Assembly (NCBI RefSeq): GCF_000384035.1
Contig: NZ_KB913024.1
Span: forward strand, 4,007,162 to 4,071,161
Direction of reading: 5' to 3'
Source: Actinopolyspora mortivallis DSM 44261
Lineage (GTDB): Bacteria; Actinomycetota; Actinomycetes; Mycobacteriales; Pseudonocardiaceae
Length of the DNA stretch: 64,000 nt
Of this stretch, positions 30,612 to 39,643 are shown in pieces (within the stretch, counting starts at the first letter, position 1; each line of letters opens with the position of its first letter). The position numbers and the translations under genes were made by a program. The notes under the pieces were generated by a model. That model saw only the letters and a program-made list of their open reading frames with translations. It was not told where the DNA came from and ran no database searches.

Positions 30612-31553
30612 ATGGTCACATCAGCGCGCTCGTATCTGGCTCATCTGGTCCGTGGGGGACTGATCGGCACCGCCGAGGTCGTCCCCGGTGTCAGCGGCGG
30701 GACCATCGCCCTGGTCACCGGTATCTACGAGGCCCTCATCGGCTCGGCCGGTCACCTGCTCAGCGGGCTCAGGCTCGCCGTGGTCGATGTTCCACGCGGC
30801 GCGGGATTCTCCCGTGCCGGAGCCGAACTGCGGCGGGTGCGCTGGGACGTGGTGCTTCCGGCGCTGGTCGGTCTGGTGTGCGCCGCGTTGCTCGCGGCCA
30901 AGCTGTTGGAGCCGGTGCTGGAGCAGCACCCGGTCTCGGCGCGGGCGGTGTTCTTCGGGCTGGTGCTGGCCTCACTGTGGGTGCCGATCTCGATGGTCGG
31001 CAGGTCCTGGCGGTTCTCGGAGGTGGTCACCGCCGTGCTGGTGGCCGCGCTCGCCTTCGTGCTGACCAGTCTGCCGCCGACCTCGGTCTCGCCGAACCCG
31101 CTCTTCGTGGCGCTGGCGGCGGCCGTGGCGGTCTGCGCGCTGGTGCTTCCCGGGGTGTCCGGTTCGTTCTTTCTGCTGACGCTGGGCTTGTACGAGCCGA
31201 CGCTCTCGGCGCTCAACGACCGGGACCTGGGCTACATCGCGACGTTCGCCCTCGGGGCGGTCGTGGGACTGGGTCTGTTCGTGAAGCTGTTGCAGTGGCT
31301 GCTCGACCATCACCGGCGGAGGACGCTGGTGGTGATGACCGGGGTGATGGCCGGGTGCCTGCGTGCCCTGTGGCCGTGGCAGGGCGAGGAGAGCAGGACC
31401 CTGATGGCCCCCTCCGGGGACGTGGGCACCGTCGTGTTGTTCTTCCTGCTCGGGATGGGGGCGGTGACCGCCGTGCTGGTCGGCGAGCACCTGGCGTTGC
31501 GCGGGCGGGGCTCGGACGAGGCTCCCACCGAGGAGATCACCCGGGTGAGCTGA
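30612..31553 (+). CDS. DUF368 undecaprenyl-phosphate translocase (PopT family)
   Basis: A 313-residue membrane protein with about nine helices and internal pseudo-symmetry. Each half carries the family motif: PGVSGGT near residue 26 and PGVSGSF near 185. DUF368 proteins were recently shown to recycle undecaprenyl phosphate across the membrane for wall synthesis. That function is taken from family knowledge. ATG 30612 is chosen because MVTSARSYLAHLVRGGLIG begins the conserved domain; the upstream in-frame extension is not membrane-like. It lies between an RNA methylase and the GlcNAc gene nagA. Confidence 0.87.
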   Translation: MVTSARSYLAHLVRGGLIGTAEVVPGVSGGTIALVTGIYEALIGSAGHLLSGLRLAVVDVPRGAGFSRAGAELRRVRWDVVLPALVGLVCAALLAAKLLEPVLEQHPVSARAVFFGLVLASLWVPISMVGRSWRFSEVVTAVLVAALAFVLTSLPPTSVSPNPLFVALAAAVAVCALVLPGVSGSFFLLTLGLYEPTLSALNDRDLGYIATFALGAVVGLGLFVKLLQWLLDHHRRRTLVVMTGVMAGCLRALWPWQGEESRTLMAPSGDVGTVVLFFLLGMGAVTAVLVGEHLALRGRGSDEAPTEEITRVS

Positions 31554-31592
31554 GGCCGAGGGTCGGCTCTCCGGCAGCGCCGCCCACGGCGG

Positions 31593-31808
31593 TCAGAGCA
31601 GGGTGATCGCCCCGGCGAGGCCACCCGCGAGGATTCCGAGCAGCAGGGCCGTCAGCAGCACCCGCAGTACCGGCAGCCGGGGCGGTTTCTCCGGCGCGGG
31701 AGGTGCCTGTGCCTCCGGGGTGGGCTGGGCACCACCCGCGGCCTGGGCGTGCAGCGCCGCGGACAGTATCCGTTCCGGTGGTTTCTCGTCCCGCTCCGAG
31801 GCGCTCAT
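31593..31808 (-). CDS. Small single-pass membrane protein
   Basis: A 71-residue frame. The N-terminal ~40 residues are hydrophilic and Pro/Ala-rich (EAQAPPAPEKPPRLP), and one C-terminal membrane helix follows (VLRVLLTALLLGILAGGLAGA). Its stop is 39 bp from the convergent DUF368 stop, and it starts 52 bp downstream of nagA on the same strand. Function is unknown. Codon bias and a clean topology support it as a real gene. Confidence 0.55.
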   Translation of the reverse strand: MSASERDEKPPERILSAALHAQAAGGAQPTPEAQAPPAPEKPPRLPVLRVLLTALLLGILAGGLAGAITLL

Positions 31809-31860
31809 ACCCTCACTCTAGAACTCCGTCGGGGCACGGTCGGTGCTCCGGGGCGGGTGG

Positions 31861-33021
31861 TCAGCCCGGCACCTCGGTGGTGACCCGGCAGCCGTTCTTG
31901 TACACCTCAAGGGGTCGGAGCCGTTCGTCGAGCACCACGAGGTCGGCGGCCAGCCCCGCCCGGATCGAGCCCAGGCGGTCGGAGAGACCGAGCAGTTCGG
32001 CGGGTCTGGTGGAGCAGGCGGCCACCGCCTCGGTGATGTCGAGTCCGCAGCTGTGCACCAGGTTGCGCAGGGCGGTGTCCATGGTCAGCGTGCTGCCCGC
32101 CAGGGAGCCGTCGGCCAGCCGGGGTTCCCCGCCGGAGACGGTCAGCGGAAGATCGCCCAGTTCGTAGTGGCCGTCACCGGCGTCGGTGGCGCTGATCGCG
32201 TCGGTGACCGCCACGGTGCGTCCCGTGCCCGCGTAGCGGGCCACCAGCCGGGCCACGGTCGGGTGCAGGTGCACCAGGTCGCAGATCAGTTCGACGGTGA
32301 CCCGTTCGTCGGCGAGCAGGGTCCCCACCGGTCCCGGTTCCCGATGGTGCAGCGGGCGCATCCCGTTGAACAGGTGGGTGGCCACGGTGGCCCCGGCGTC
32401 CACGGCCGGTGCCACCTGTTCGGCGAGGGCGTCGGTGTGACCCACGGCCGCGATGACGCCGGACTCGGACAGCAGCCGGATCGCCTCCACCGAGCCGTCC
32501 AGCTCGGGGGCGAGGGTGACCATCCGGACGGCTCCCTCGCCCGTGGCCAGCAGGCTTTCCACGGACTCGCGGTCGGGACGGCGCAGCATCGTGGTGTCGT
32601 GGGCACCGCACCGCACGGCGGACAGGAACGGTCCCTCCAGGTGTATCCCGGCCAGGTGCCCGGCCCGGACGGCGGGCAGCAGGCTCCTGATCTGTTCGTG
32701 CAGGTTGGGCAGCGAGGTGGTGACCAGGCTGGCCAGCATCGTCGTCGTTCCGTGACAGCGGTGGGTCGCGACGGTCCTGTCGATCTGTTCGGGACGGCGG
32801 CTGGTCAGCGAACCGCCTCCGCCGCCGTGGCAGTGCATGTCCACGAACCCCGGCACGATCCATCGGCCCGTGAGGTCCCCCGACGGTTCGGCTGGGGGTG
32901 TTCCCTCGCCGACTTCGGCGATCGTGCCGTCGGCGATGCGGATCCAGCCGTTGTCCAGGATTCCTTCGTCGGTGACGATCCGGCCGCCGAGGACGGACGG
33001 CCCGGTTGGTTCGGTGATCAC
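31861..33021 (-). CDS. nagA: N-acetylglucosamine-6-phosphate deacetylase
   Basis: A 386-residue amidohydrolase that makes glucosamine-6-P and acetate from GlcNAc-6-P in chitin and wall recycling. Metal and active-site motifs are present: VDMHCHGGGG near residue 60, GIHLEGPF near 125, GHTDA near 195, THLFNGM near 215, and TDAI near 270. GTG or ATG choices aside, MITEPTG at 33021 follows GGAAGGA. A DasR-type dre element lies at 33152-33163, about 130 bp upstream. No nagB is visible next to it. Confidence 0.93.
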   Translation of the reverse strand: MITEPTGPSVLGGRIVTDEGILDNGWIRIADGTIAEVGEGTPPAEPSGDLTGRWIVPGFVDMHCHGGGGGSLTSRRPEQIDRTVATHRCHGTTTMLASLVTTSLPNLHEQIRSLLPAVRAGHLAGIHLEGPFLSAVRCGAHDTTMLRRPDRESVESLLATGEGAVRMVTLAPELDGSVEAIRLLSESGVIAAVGHTDALAEQVAPAVDAGATVATHLFNGMRPLHHREPGPVGTLLADERVTVELICDLVHLHPTVARLVARYAGTGRTVAVTDAISATDAGDGHYELGDLPLTVSGGEPRLADGSLAGSTLTMDTALRNLVHSCGLDITEAVAACSTRPAELLGLSDRLGSIRAGLAADLVVLDERLRPLEVYKNGCRVTTEVPG

Positions 33022-33150
33022 GGTGTCGGAGTTCCTTCCAGGGGCGCTCGGCGGTGCCGTGGGCCGCTCGTCCTCCGGTGGCGTCGGGCGCCCCGTGTTG
33101 CCGGGCGGGTGTTTCGGGTTCGTGGTCGATACTGCGACACCGACCTTACT

Positions 33151-33164
33151 TTGGTCTACACCAC
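33151..33164. promoter_or_regulatory. DasR-type dre operator upstream of nagA
   Basis: TTGGTCTACACCAC contains TGGTCTACACCA, one base from the symmetric dre core TGGTCTAGACCA bound by the GntR regulator DasR in Streptomyces and Saccharopolyspora. It lies ~130 bp upstream of nagA, a classic DasR target. Confidence 0.75.
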
Positions 33165-33267
33165 CTGTCGCACACGTGGTGTTCGCCGCTCTTTTGGGGG
33201 AACAGGTGGCTGTATCGATTCACTCCGCGGGAGAGCACTCCCACCCGACGGGAGACCGCCGCTACCG

Positions 33268-33870
33268 CTACCGCTTCTTACGGGGTACGCGACGCACCTT
33301 CACCCCGCCCCAGAAAGCCAGCCCGGACACGGTCACCCGTTTCGAACTCCGGGCCGTGGGTGGGGGCACGTGCCTGTCGAAGCCCCCCATGAGGCCGACA
33401 CCCCGCACCCGGACCTCCACGTCCTCGGGCACGAACACCTTCACCCCACCCATGACGGCGAAGCAGCGGATCACCGTCTCGGTGGAGGAGAAGGACGCCT
33501 CGCGCAGATCGATCCTGCCGCCGCCCCAGAACGCGAACGCCGAGAACCGCGAGGCGATCCGCCACCGCCCCCGCCGCAGGCTGGCACCGAGCACGGCCAC
33601 CGCCCGGCGCGACTCCCCGACCGGCTCCGGTGCCTCGACGGACTCCGACGACGGTGCCACGAGCCCGTGCGCCGCACCCTCTCCGGCCTCGGGAAGGTCG
33701 GCGACCAGGGGGGTCAGCTCCCCGTAGGTCCGCGTGCGGTACAGCTCGGCCATCCGTTCGTCGAACTCGTGCAGGGTGATCCGCCCCTGGTCGAAGGCCC
33801 TGCCGAGCACGGCCGCGACGCGTTCGCGGTCGGCGTCCGAGGCGCGCAGTTCCGAGTGTTCGTCCGCCAC
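33268..33870 (-). CDS. DUF1707 protein with LiaF-like C-terminal domain
   Basis: A 200-residue protein. The DUF1707 motif spans residues ~8-62: RASDADRERVAAVLGRAF, EFDERMAELY and TYGELTPLVADLP. After a variable linker, a beta-rich domain (~105-200) has repeats of the type FWGGGRIDL, VMGGVKVFV and LMGGFDRH, typical of LiaF/DUF2154 envelope-stress proteins. No membrane helix is seen. GTG start. It ends 246 bp upstream of nagA and is likely a separate unit. Confidence 0.8.
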   Translation of the reverse strand: MADEHSELRASDADRERVAAVLGRAFDQGRITLHEFDERMAELYRTRTYGELTPLVADLPEAGEGAAHGLVAPSSESVEAPEPVGESRRAVAVLGASLRRGRWRIASRFSAFAFWGGGRIDLREASFSSTETVIRCFAVMGGVKVFVPEDVEVRVRGVGLMGGFDRHVPPPTARSSKRVTVSGLAFWGGVKVRRVPRKKR

Positions 33871-34009
33871 GGGGCCAACCTACTGGAACGGGGCGGTCCT
33901 TTCCGAGGGGGCGCGACTCGGCGTCCGAGATCCGTGCCCGACGGCCTCCGAACCGTGACACATCCCCGGCTCACGCACCGGCATCCGAATCCCCCGGCGG
34001 ATCCACGAC

Positions 34010-34600
34010 TCAGGACGTGCCCAGGTGCTTCTGCAAGGCCTCCAGCGCCCTGCTGGCCGTCGACTTCACCGTCCCCTTGGACACCCCGGTGGCCTCGGCG
34101 ATCTCGCCCTCGGACAGGTTCCCGTAGTAGCGCAGCACCAGCACCTCGCGCTGCCTACGCGGCAGGTGCCCCAGTGCCTTGACGATCGCCTGGTGCTCGG
34201 TCGACAGCATCGCCAGCGACTCGGCGGAACGCGCGTCGGGCTGGTGCGGGGGTTGGTACTCCCGGGCCGTCCTGCGGCGCCGCAGCACGGAACGACTGCC
34301 GTTGACCACGGCCGTGCGCAGATACCCCACGGCGGCCCTGGCGTCCCGCAGCTGCGTCCAGTTGCGGTACAGCCCGGTGAAGGCCTCCTGGACCACGTCC
34401 TCCGCCGTGGCCGGATCGTCCACCAGCAGAATCGCCAGCCGCACCATGCGCATCCGCTGCTGCCGGTAGAGGTCCTCCAGCGTCAGCGGCGCGTTCGGGA
34501 CCTGCTCCTCCTCCGGCTGGCCCGCCGCGTCCAGGGTGCGTAGGTGGCCGAGAGTGCGCTCGACCGAGCGTTCGACTCCGCTGGTTCCGTCCCCGATCAC
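34010..34600 (-). CDS. ECF-type RNA polymerase sigma factor (SigE-like)
   Basis: About 196 residues from GTG 34600. Region 2 runs LYRQQRMRMVRLAILLVDDPATAEDVVQEAF (core DPATAEDVVQEAF, near 70-82). Region 4 is LPRRQREVLVLRYYGNLSEGEIAEATGVSKGTVKSTASRA (core GVSKGTVKSTASRA, near 170-183). It redirects RNA polymerase to a small promoter set. It is divergent from a YciI gene with about 100 bp between them, and no anti-sigma gene is adjacent. The start is uncertain; the first ~35 residues are variable. Confidence 0.85.
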   Translation of the reverse strand: MIGDGTSGVERSVERTLGHLRTLDAAGQPEEEQVPNAPLTLEDLYRQQRMRMVRLAILLVDDPATAEDVVQEAFTGLYRNWTQLRDARAAVGYLRTAVVNGSRSVLRRRRTAREYQPPHQPDARSAESLAMLSTEHQAIVKALGHLPRRQREVLVLRYYGNLSEGEIAEATGVSKGTVKSTASRALEALQKHLGTS

Positions 34601-34659
34601 GGTTCCGCAAGGTACCTTCCTCGTCGGGGGTGCGTCTGCTTTCCCTGTAGGGTCCGCAA

Positions 34660-34684
34660 GTAACTTGTTACAACATCCTGTTAC
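34660..34684. promoter_or_regulatory. Repeated GTAAC elements between the sigma and YciI genes
   Basis: GTAAC-TT-GTTAC (34660-34671) is followed by another GTTAC at 34680-34684. They lie in the short AT-rich divergent promoter region. They could be -35 elements for an ECF sigma factor or a repressor site. The role is inferred from position. Confidence 0.4.
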
Positions 34685-34696
34685 CGGGGACCGCAC

Positions 34697-34978
34697 ATGA
34701 CCACATTCGTCGTAGAGATCCGCTACACCTCGGACCGTGAGCTGCTCGAACGGACCCGGCCCGCCCACAGGGACTACGCCCGCTCGCTGGCCGAGCGCGG
34801 GGTGCTGCTCGCCGGGGGACCCCTCGCCGACGGTACCGGGGGGCTGCTGGTGTACGCCACGGCCGACCGGGACGAACTGGACTCCCTGCTCGCCGCGGAT
34901 CCCTACACCGAGGCCGGAGTGATCGCCGAGACCACCGTGCGGGAGTGGACACCGCTCACCGGAAGCTGGGTGTCCTGA
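34697..34978 (+). CDS. YciI family protein
   Basis: A 93-residue ferredoxin-like-fold protein. Family features include the His in RTRPAHRDYARSLAERG (core PAHRDY, about 22-27), LLAGGPLADG, and the late acidic ADPYTEAGVI. YciI proteins are thought to be small hydrolase- or lyase-like enzymes; substrates are rarely known. It is divergent from an ECF sigma gene, which may activate it. About 90 residues is the usual length. Confidence 0.85.
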   Translation: MTTFVVEIRYTSDRELLERTRPAHRDYARSLAERGVLLAGGPLADGTGGLLVYATADRDELDSLLAADPYTEAGVIAETTVREWTPLTGSWVS

Positions 34979-35045
34979 ACCACCGGTTCGCTCCGGCGCG
35001 TTCGGCGGGCGGAACCGGCCCGGGAGGCGCTGGCAGGATGTGACC

Positions 35046-35462
35046 ATGACGTCACAACGAAACCTGTTGGAACCTCCGGAGACCTTCCTGCCGGAGGACA
35101 GCGCGGCCCAGGCCGATCTCGACGAGGGCAACTCCGCCACCGACGTGGCCGCCCGCCACCCCACCTACAGCGCCGCGTGGGCGCGCTTGGCCGAACTCGC
35201 CCTGGAGTCCGGGGAGACCGTGGCCGCCTACGCCTACGCCCGCACCGGCTACCACCGGGGACTGGACGCACTGCGGAAGGCGGGGTGGAAGGGCTTCGGC
35301 CCCGTCCCGTGGAGTCACCGTCCGAACCAGGGCGTGCTGCGTTCGGTGGCGGCCCTGGCCAAGGCGGCGCGGGCCATCGGCGAGGACGACGAGTACGAAC
35401 GCTGCCGCCAGCTGTTGTCCGACAGCGACCCGGCCGCGTTGGAGGCCACCGGTCTCGACTGA
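35046..35462 (+). CDS. DUF3151 family protein
   Basis: A 138-residue soluble helical protein with TPR-like spacing (HPTYSAAWARLAELALESG). It includes the actinobacterial hallmark YARTGYHRGLDALRKAGWKGFGPVPW. Function is unknown. It corresponds to the Rv0360c family found near purA in mycobacteria. CAGGAT (35034-35039) lies 6 nt before ATG 35046, which suggests a leaderless mRNA; GTG 35040 is also in frame. Confidence 0.83.
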   Translation: MTSQRNLLEPPETFLPEDSAAQADLDEGNSATDVAARHPTYSAAWARLAELALESGETVAAYAYARTGYHRGLDALRKAGWKGFGPVPWSHRPNQGVLRSVAALAKAARAIGEDDEYERCRQLLSDSDPAALEATGLD

Positions 35463-35528
35463 TCCGGCCGGGACTCCTCGTGCCGACGGTCGGGACGGCG
35501 AGTCCTGGTGGTTCGGGGCGGTGGGGCG

Positions 35529-36635
35529 GTGACGGACAATGCCTCCGTGCAGCGATTGCGCGAGGAACTCGGCAGGCGGATACGGCGTCTGCTGCGCACC
35601 GGCATCCCCATCGTGCAGTGTGCCGTGGCCGCCGGGCTGGCCTGGCTGATCGCCCGACAGGTGGTCGGACACCCGCAACCGTTCTTCGCCCCGATCGCCG
35701 GGGTGATCGCCCTGGGGGTCTCCCTGGGGCAGCGGTTGCGCCGGGCACTCGAACTGGTCGCCGGGGTCAGCGTGGGCGTCGGAGTGGGCGACGTGCTGAT
35801 CTCGGTGATCGGCACCGGACCCTGGCAGATCGCGCTGGTGGTGGCCCTGGCCATGGGCACGGCGGTGCTGCTGGACGCCGGCGGGGTCATCGTCATGCAG
35901 GCCGCCTCCTCCTCGGTGCTGGTGGCCACGCTGCTGCCCCCGGCCACGGCCGGGGGGCTCAACCGCATGGTCGACGCCGCGATCGGCGGGCTGGTCGGGC
36001 TGATCGTGGCCGCCCTGCTGCCGCAGAACCCGTTGGCCGTGGCCCACCGCCACGGACGCGTGGTGCTGGGGGAACTGGCCGACGCGCTGCGCGGGGTGTC
36101 CGCGGCGATGGCCGGGGAGGACGTGGAGGCGGCTTCGGACGTGCTGGCCCGGGCGCGCCGCAGTCAGCGTTCGGTGGAGGAACTGCGTTCGGCGTTGGCC
36201 ACGGGCAGCGAGATCGCCCGCTTCGCCCCGATCCGCTGGCACCGGCGCGCCGACCTGGAGCGCTACCAGACCGCCTCGTCCCCGGTGGACCGGGCGCTGC
36301 GCAACACCAGGGTGTTGGCGCGGCGCGCCCTGGCTGCGCTGCGGGACCACGAGCGGGTTCCCCGCCCGCTGCCGGGGATGCTGGAGGAACTGGCCGGGGC
36401 GGTGGTGCTGCTGCGGGACGAGCTGGCCGACGGGGCGGAGCCGGTGCGGGCGCGGGAGGCGGCCCGCGCGGTGGCGCGGCGCACCACCGTGCGCCTGCTG
36501 TCCGAGACGGACTTCTCGATGCAGGTGGTGGTGTTGCAGATCCGGTCGATAGCGGTGGACCTGCTCCAGGCCACCGGCCTGGACCGTTCCGAGGCGCTGG
36601 AGGCGCTGCCCTCCCTGCACCCCGAACAGGAGTGA
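35529..36635 (+). CDS. FUSC/aromatic acid exporter-like membrane protein
   Basis: A 368-residue protein. Residues ~30-180 form about five to six membrane helices including RLLRTGIPIVQCAVAAGLAWLIA and GHPQPFFAPIAGVIALG. A cytoplasmic helical domain follows. This matches the aromatic acid exporter (ArAE)/FUSC group, where the segment PFFAPIAGV is conserved. The substrate is unknown. GTG 35529 follows GGTGGGG. It is convergent with the HNH lipoprotein gene 22 bp away. Confidence 0.83.
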   Translation: MTDNASVQRLREELGRRIRRLLRTGIPIVQCAVAAGLAWLIARQVVGHPQPFFAPIAGVIALGVSLGQRLRRALELVAGVSVGVGVGDVLISVIGTGPWQIALVVALAMGTAVLLDAGGVIVMQAASSSVLVATLLPPATAGGLNRMVDAAIGGLVGLIVAALLPQNPLAVAHRHGRVVLGELADALRGVSAAMAGEDVEAASDVLARARRSQRSVEELRSALATGSEIARFAPIRWHRRADLERYQTASSPVDRALRNTRVLARRALAALRDHERVPRPLPGMLEELAGAVVLLRDELADGAEPVRAREAARAVARRTTVRLLSETDFSMQVVVLQIRSIAVDLLQATGLDRSEALEALPSLHPEQE

Positions 36636-36657
36636 ACGGGCGAGCCGGTGGGTTCTC

Positions 36658-37305
36658 TCAGCAGTCCCGGAGCACGTCGAGCAGCGCCGCGCGTTCCTCG
36701 GAGGTGACCGTCAGTTCCCAGTCGTGCTTGACCCGCACCCAGGCGGCAGCGTATCCGCAGTGGACACTCTCGTCCGGGGGCATCCACTCGTGGGGCGGGT
36801 CGTCCCCCTTGGACTGGTTGACGTTGTCGGTCACGGCCACCAGCTGGGGCCGGTCCAGGTCGTTGGCGAAGTCCTCGCGTTCGTCCGTGCTCCAGGCCGA
36901 GGCCCCGGAGCGCCACGCCTCCGCGAGCGGCACCACGTGGTCGATGTCCAGGTCGGCGGGGTCGGTCCACGTGCCGTCGTCGTACCAGCTGTCCCACTCG
37001 CCCGCGGTGGGATAGCAGTCCTCTCCGGTGGAGACGTCCGAGCCGTCCCGGATGAGGACGCGTTCGCGCACGTTGCAGTTCTTCCCCTCGGCCGCGCTCC
37101 AGTGCGGGAAGCGGTCCCGGTCGTAACCGTCCATCGAACCTGTGGGGGCGACCTCGGTGGACTCCAGCAGCTCGGTGGCGCGCGCCGGACTCGGGATCCC
37201 CGGCGGGGCGGACTCGGACACGCTCGCGTCCGGTTGGCCGGCGCAGGCCACGGTCGCCAGAACCGGCAGCACGGCCAGTGCCAGACACGGTCTCGTGGAG
37301 CGCAT
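36658..37305 (-). CDS. Secreted HNH-family (DUF1524/GmrSD-C-like) lipoprotein
   Basis: A 215-residue protein. It has a lipoprotein signal with lipobox TVAC near residue 20. The nuclease core contains DIDHVVPLAEAWRSGA near residue 120, with the catalytic His in DHVVPL. NQSKGDDPPHEWMPP near 165 and an N-terminal disulfide region NCNVRERVL are typical of secreted actinobacterial HNH nucleases. It may degrade extracellular DNA for phosphate. ATG 37305 gives a proper signal peptide; an upstream ATG would add a charged leader. Confidence 0.85.
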   Translation of the reverse strand: MRSTRPCLALAVLPVLATVACAGQPDASVSESAPPGIPSPARATELLESTEVAPTGSMDGYDRDRFPHWSAAEGKNCNVRERVLIRDGSDVSTGEDCYPTAGEWDSWYDDGTWTDPADLDIDHVVPLAEAWRSGASAWSTDEREDFANDLDRPQLVAVTDNVNQSKGDDPPHEWMPPDESVHCGYAAAWVRVKHDWELTVTSEERAALLDVLRDC

Positions 37306-37429
37306 GGTCGGTCTCCGTTCCAGGACGGGGTCGCCCCGATCATCCCGGTCCCGATCTCGGTCGTGCAAGACGCCGGATCAGTGAGCGATCCCTCCGGACG
37401 AGCCGCCGAAGCTCGCCGAGCGCGGCGTC

Positions 37430-38134
37430 TCACGGGCGGACCAGCAGCAGGTCCCTGGTGTGCCGGTACCAGGCGCACCGGGTCAGCGGCCGGGGGTGGG
37501 CGACGCCGTCCCGGTGGACCGTGGCGGACTCGAAACCGGCCTGCATCGCGCGCCCGCCGGCGGTCTCGCGCCGCCGACGCAGCAGCCCCCTGTGGGTGAC
37601 CCTGGTGGTGAGGCCGGTCTCCACGGGAGCGGGCAGGGTGGTCAGCGGGTCGTCGGTCGGTTCGGGCAGGGCGGGTGCGGCGGGATCGGGGAACACCTCC
37701 ACCGCCCGCGCCGAGCCGTGCAGCATCCGCCGGTCGTCGCAGTAGACCTGCCCGGTGATCGGGGTGATGACGCCGCGTCCCAACAGCACTCCCCCGGAGT
37801 CGTCCCTGACCAGCGGGGAGGGGGTGGGCGGGGAATCCAGGGCCTGTTCGAAGTTACCAACCGGTATGCCCCACAATGCGCTGGCGGGAGACGTCACCAC
37901 CGGGACGTAGCCCACGGCGAGCGTGGACAGCAGATCCCTGCGCAGCAGCCGCAGCACCACCGCCGCGAGGTCGGCGTCGGTGCCGTGCACGATCACCCGG
38001 TCGGTCGTTTCGGCCAGGATCGGGTCGACGTCCTCACGTCGCGGTTGCGCCGGCAGGTCGAACCACCGCAGTCCCGCCCGTTCCGGGCGTGTTCCGTGGT
38101 CGACGTTTCCGCAGGATAGTGCGGTGGTAGTCAC
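37430..38134 (-). CDS. Conserved actinobacterial protein divergent from purA
   Basis: A 234-residue protein of unknown function. Notable segments are [29 protein letters not shown], and [13 protein letters not shown], an alpha/beta pattern resembling the start of diacylglycerol-kinase-like nucleotide-binding proteins but without a clear catalytic motif. It corresponds by position to Rv0358 next to purA. GTG 38134 follows AGGAGCG. It shares a 144-bp divergent promoter region with purA. Confidence 0.75.
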   Translation of the reverse strand: MTTTALSCGNVDHGTRPERAGLRWFDLPAQPRREDVDPILAETTDRVIVHGTDADLAAVVLRLLRRDLLSTLAVGYVPVVTSPASALWGIPVGNFEQALDSPPTPSPLVRDDSGGVLLGRGVITPITGQVYCDDRRMLHGSARAVEVFPDPAAPALPEPTDDPLTTLPAPVETGLTTRVTHRGLLRRRRETAGGRAMQAGFESATVHRDGVAHPRPLTRCAWYRHTRDLLLVRP

Positions 38135-38278
38135 GTTACGCTCCTGGTTTACCCTGATCGACCGGCAGTGGCAGGTGCCGGGCCTTCCTGGCGTGGCGGC
38201 GCACACGTGGCCACCCACAGCGATGACCCGCCGTTATCCGTTGCACAGACCGCCTCCAGTGACAGGTTGGAGTTTCAC

Positions 38279-39565
38279 ATGCCGGCAATCGTGTTGATCG
38301 GCGCCCAGTGGGGCGACGAGGGAAAGGGTAAGGCGACCGATCTGCTCGGCGAGCAGGCGCAGTGGGTCGTGCGCTACCAGGGAGGCAACAACGCCGGGCA
38401 CACCGTGGTGCTGCCGGACGGGCAGGACTTCGCGCTGAAGCTGATCCCCTCCGGCATCCTCAGCCCCGAGGTGCACAACGTCATCGGCAACGGCGTGGTG
38501 GTCAACCCGGAGGCGCTGCTGGAGGAGCTGGAGGGGCTGGAGTCCCGGGGAGTGGACACCTCCAAGCTGTCGCTGTCCGCCGACGCGCACCTGGTGATGC
38601 CGTACCACGTGGCCATCGACAGGGTCACCGAGCGCTACCTGGGCAAGAAGCGCATCGGCACCACCGGGCGCGGTATCGGCCCCTGCTACCAGGACAAGGT
38701 CGCCCGCGTCGGCGTGCGCGCCCAGGACGTGCTGGACGAGAAGATCCTGCGCCAGAAGGTCGAGGCCGCGCTGGAGTACAAGAACCAGGTGCTGGTCAAG
38801 GTCTACAACCGGCGCGCCATGGATCCGGACGAGGTGGTCGACACGGTGCTGTCCCAGGCGGAGAGTTTCGCCGGGCGAATCGCCGAGACGAAGCTGATGC
38901 TGGACGAGGCGCTCCAGCGCGGCGAGACGCTCCTGCTGGAGGGGTCGCAGGGCACGTTGCTGGACGTGGACCACGGCACCTACCCGTTCGTGACCTCCTC
39001 CAACCCCACGGCGGGCGGGGCCTGCGCGGGAGCCGGGATCGGCCCGAGCAGGATCAGCTCGGTCATCGGGATCCTGAAGGCCTACACCACGCGGGTCGGT
39101 TCGGGACCGTTCCCCACCGAGCTCACCGACGCCGCCGGGGAGAACCTGCGCAGGGTCGGCGGGGAGGTCGGGGTGAACACCGGCAGGGACCGGCGCACCG
39201 GCTGGTTCGACGCGGTGATCGCGCGCTACGCCACCAGGGTCAACGGCATCACCGACTACTTCCTCACCAAGCTGGACGTGCTGTCCGGGCTGGAGACCGT
39301 GCCGGTCTGCGTGGCCTACGACGTGGACGGGATGCGCACCTCGGAGATGCCGATGACCCAGACCGGGGTGCACCACGCGGTGCCGGTGTACGAGGAGATG
39401 CCCGGCTGGCGTGAGGACATCAGCCAGGCCCGCACCTTCGAGGACCTGCCCGCCAACGCACGGGCCTACGTCGAGCGGATCGAGGAGCTGGCCCAGGCGC
39501 GGGTCTCGGCCATCGGTGTCGGCCCCGGCCGGGACCAGACGATCGTGCGCCACGCCATGGCCTGA
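38279..39565 (+). CDS. purA: Adenylosuccinate synthetase
   Basis: A 428-residue enzyme that joins IMP and aspartate using GTP, the first step toward [19 protein letters not shown] at residues 8-23 is the GTP P-loop with the catalytic Asp. NNAGHTV near 39, [10 protein letters not shown] near 135 and [13 protein letters not shown] near 220 are all intact. ATG 38279 follows GGAG. A 16-bp perfect palindrome follows it. Confidence 0.97.
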   Translation: MPAIVLIGAQWGDEGKGKATDLLGEQAQWVVRYQGGNNAGHTVVLPDGQDFALKLIPSGILSPEVHNVIGNGVVVNPEALLEELEGLESRGVDTSKLSLSADAHLVMPYHVAIDRVTERYLGKKRIGTTGRGIGPCYQDKVARVGVRAQDVLDEKILRQKVEAALEYKNQVLVKVYNRRAMDPDEVVDTVLSQAESFAGRIAETKLMLDEALQRGETLLLEGSQGTLLDVDHGTYPFVTSSNPTAGGACAGAGIGPSRISSVIGILKAYTTRVGSGPFPTELTDAAGENLRRVGGEVGVNTGRDRRTGWFDAVIARYATRVNGITDYFLTKLDVLSGLETVPVCVAYDVDGMRTSEMPMTQTGVHHAVPVYEEMPGWREDISQARTFEDLPANARAYVERIEELAQARVSAIGVGPGRDQTIVRHAMA

Positions 39566-39597
39566 GACGGTTCCGCGTCCGCTTCCGCGTGGCCCGC

Positions 39598-39629
39598 GGT
39601 GCGTGCGGCGGGGCCCCGCCGCACGCACC
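39598..39629. terminator. Palindromic terminator between convergent purA and glycerophosphodiesterase genes
   Basis: A perfect 32-bp palindrome (16-bp arms meeting at GGGGCCCC) with no loop as written. It can form a very stable hairpin for either strand. Confidence 0.85.
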
Positions 39630-39643
39630 GGGGAGACGATCGG

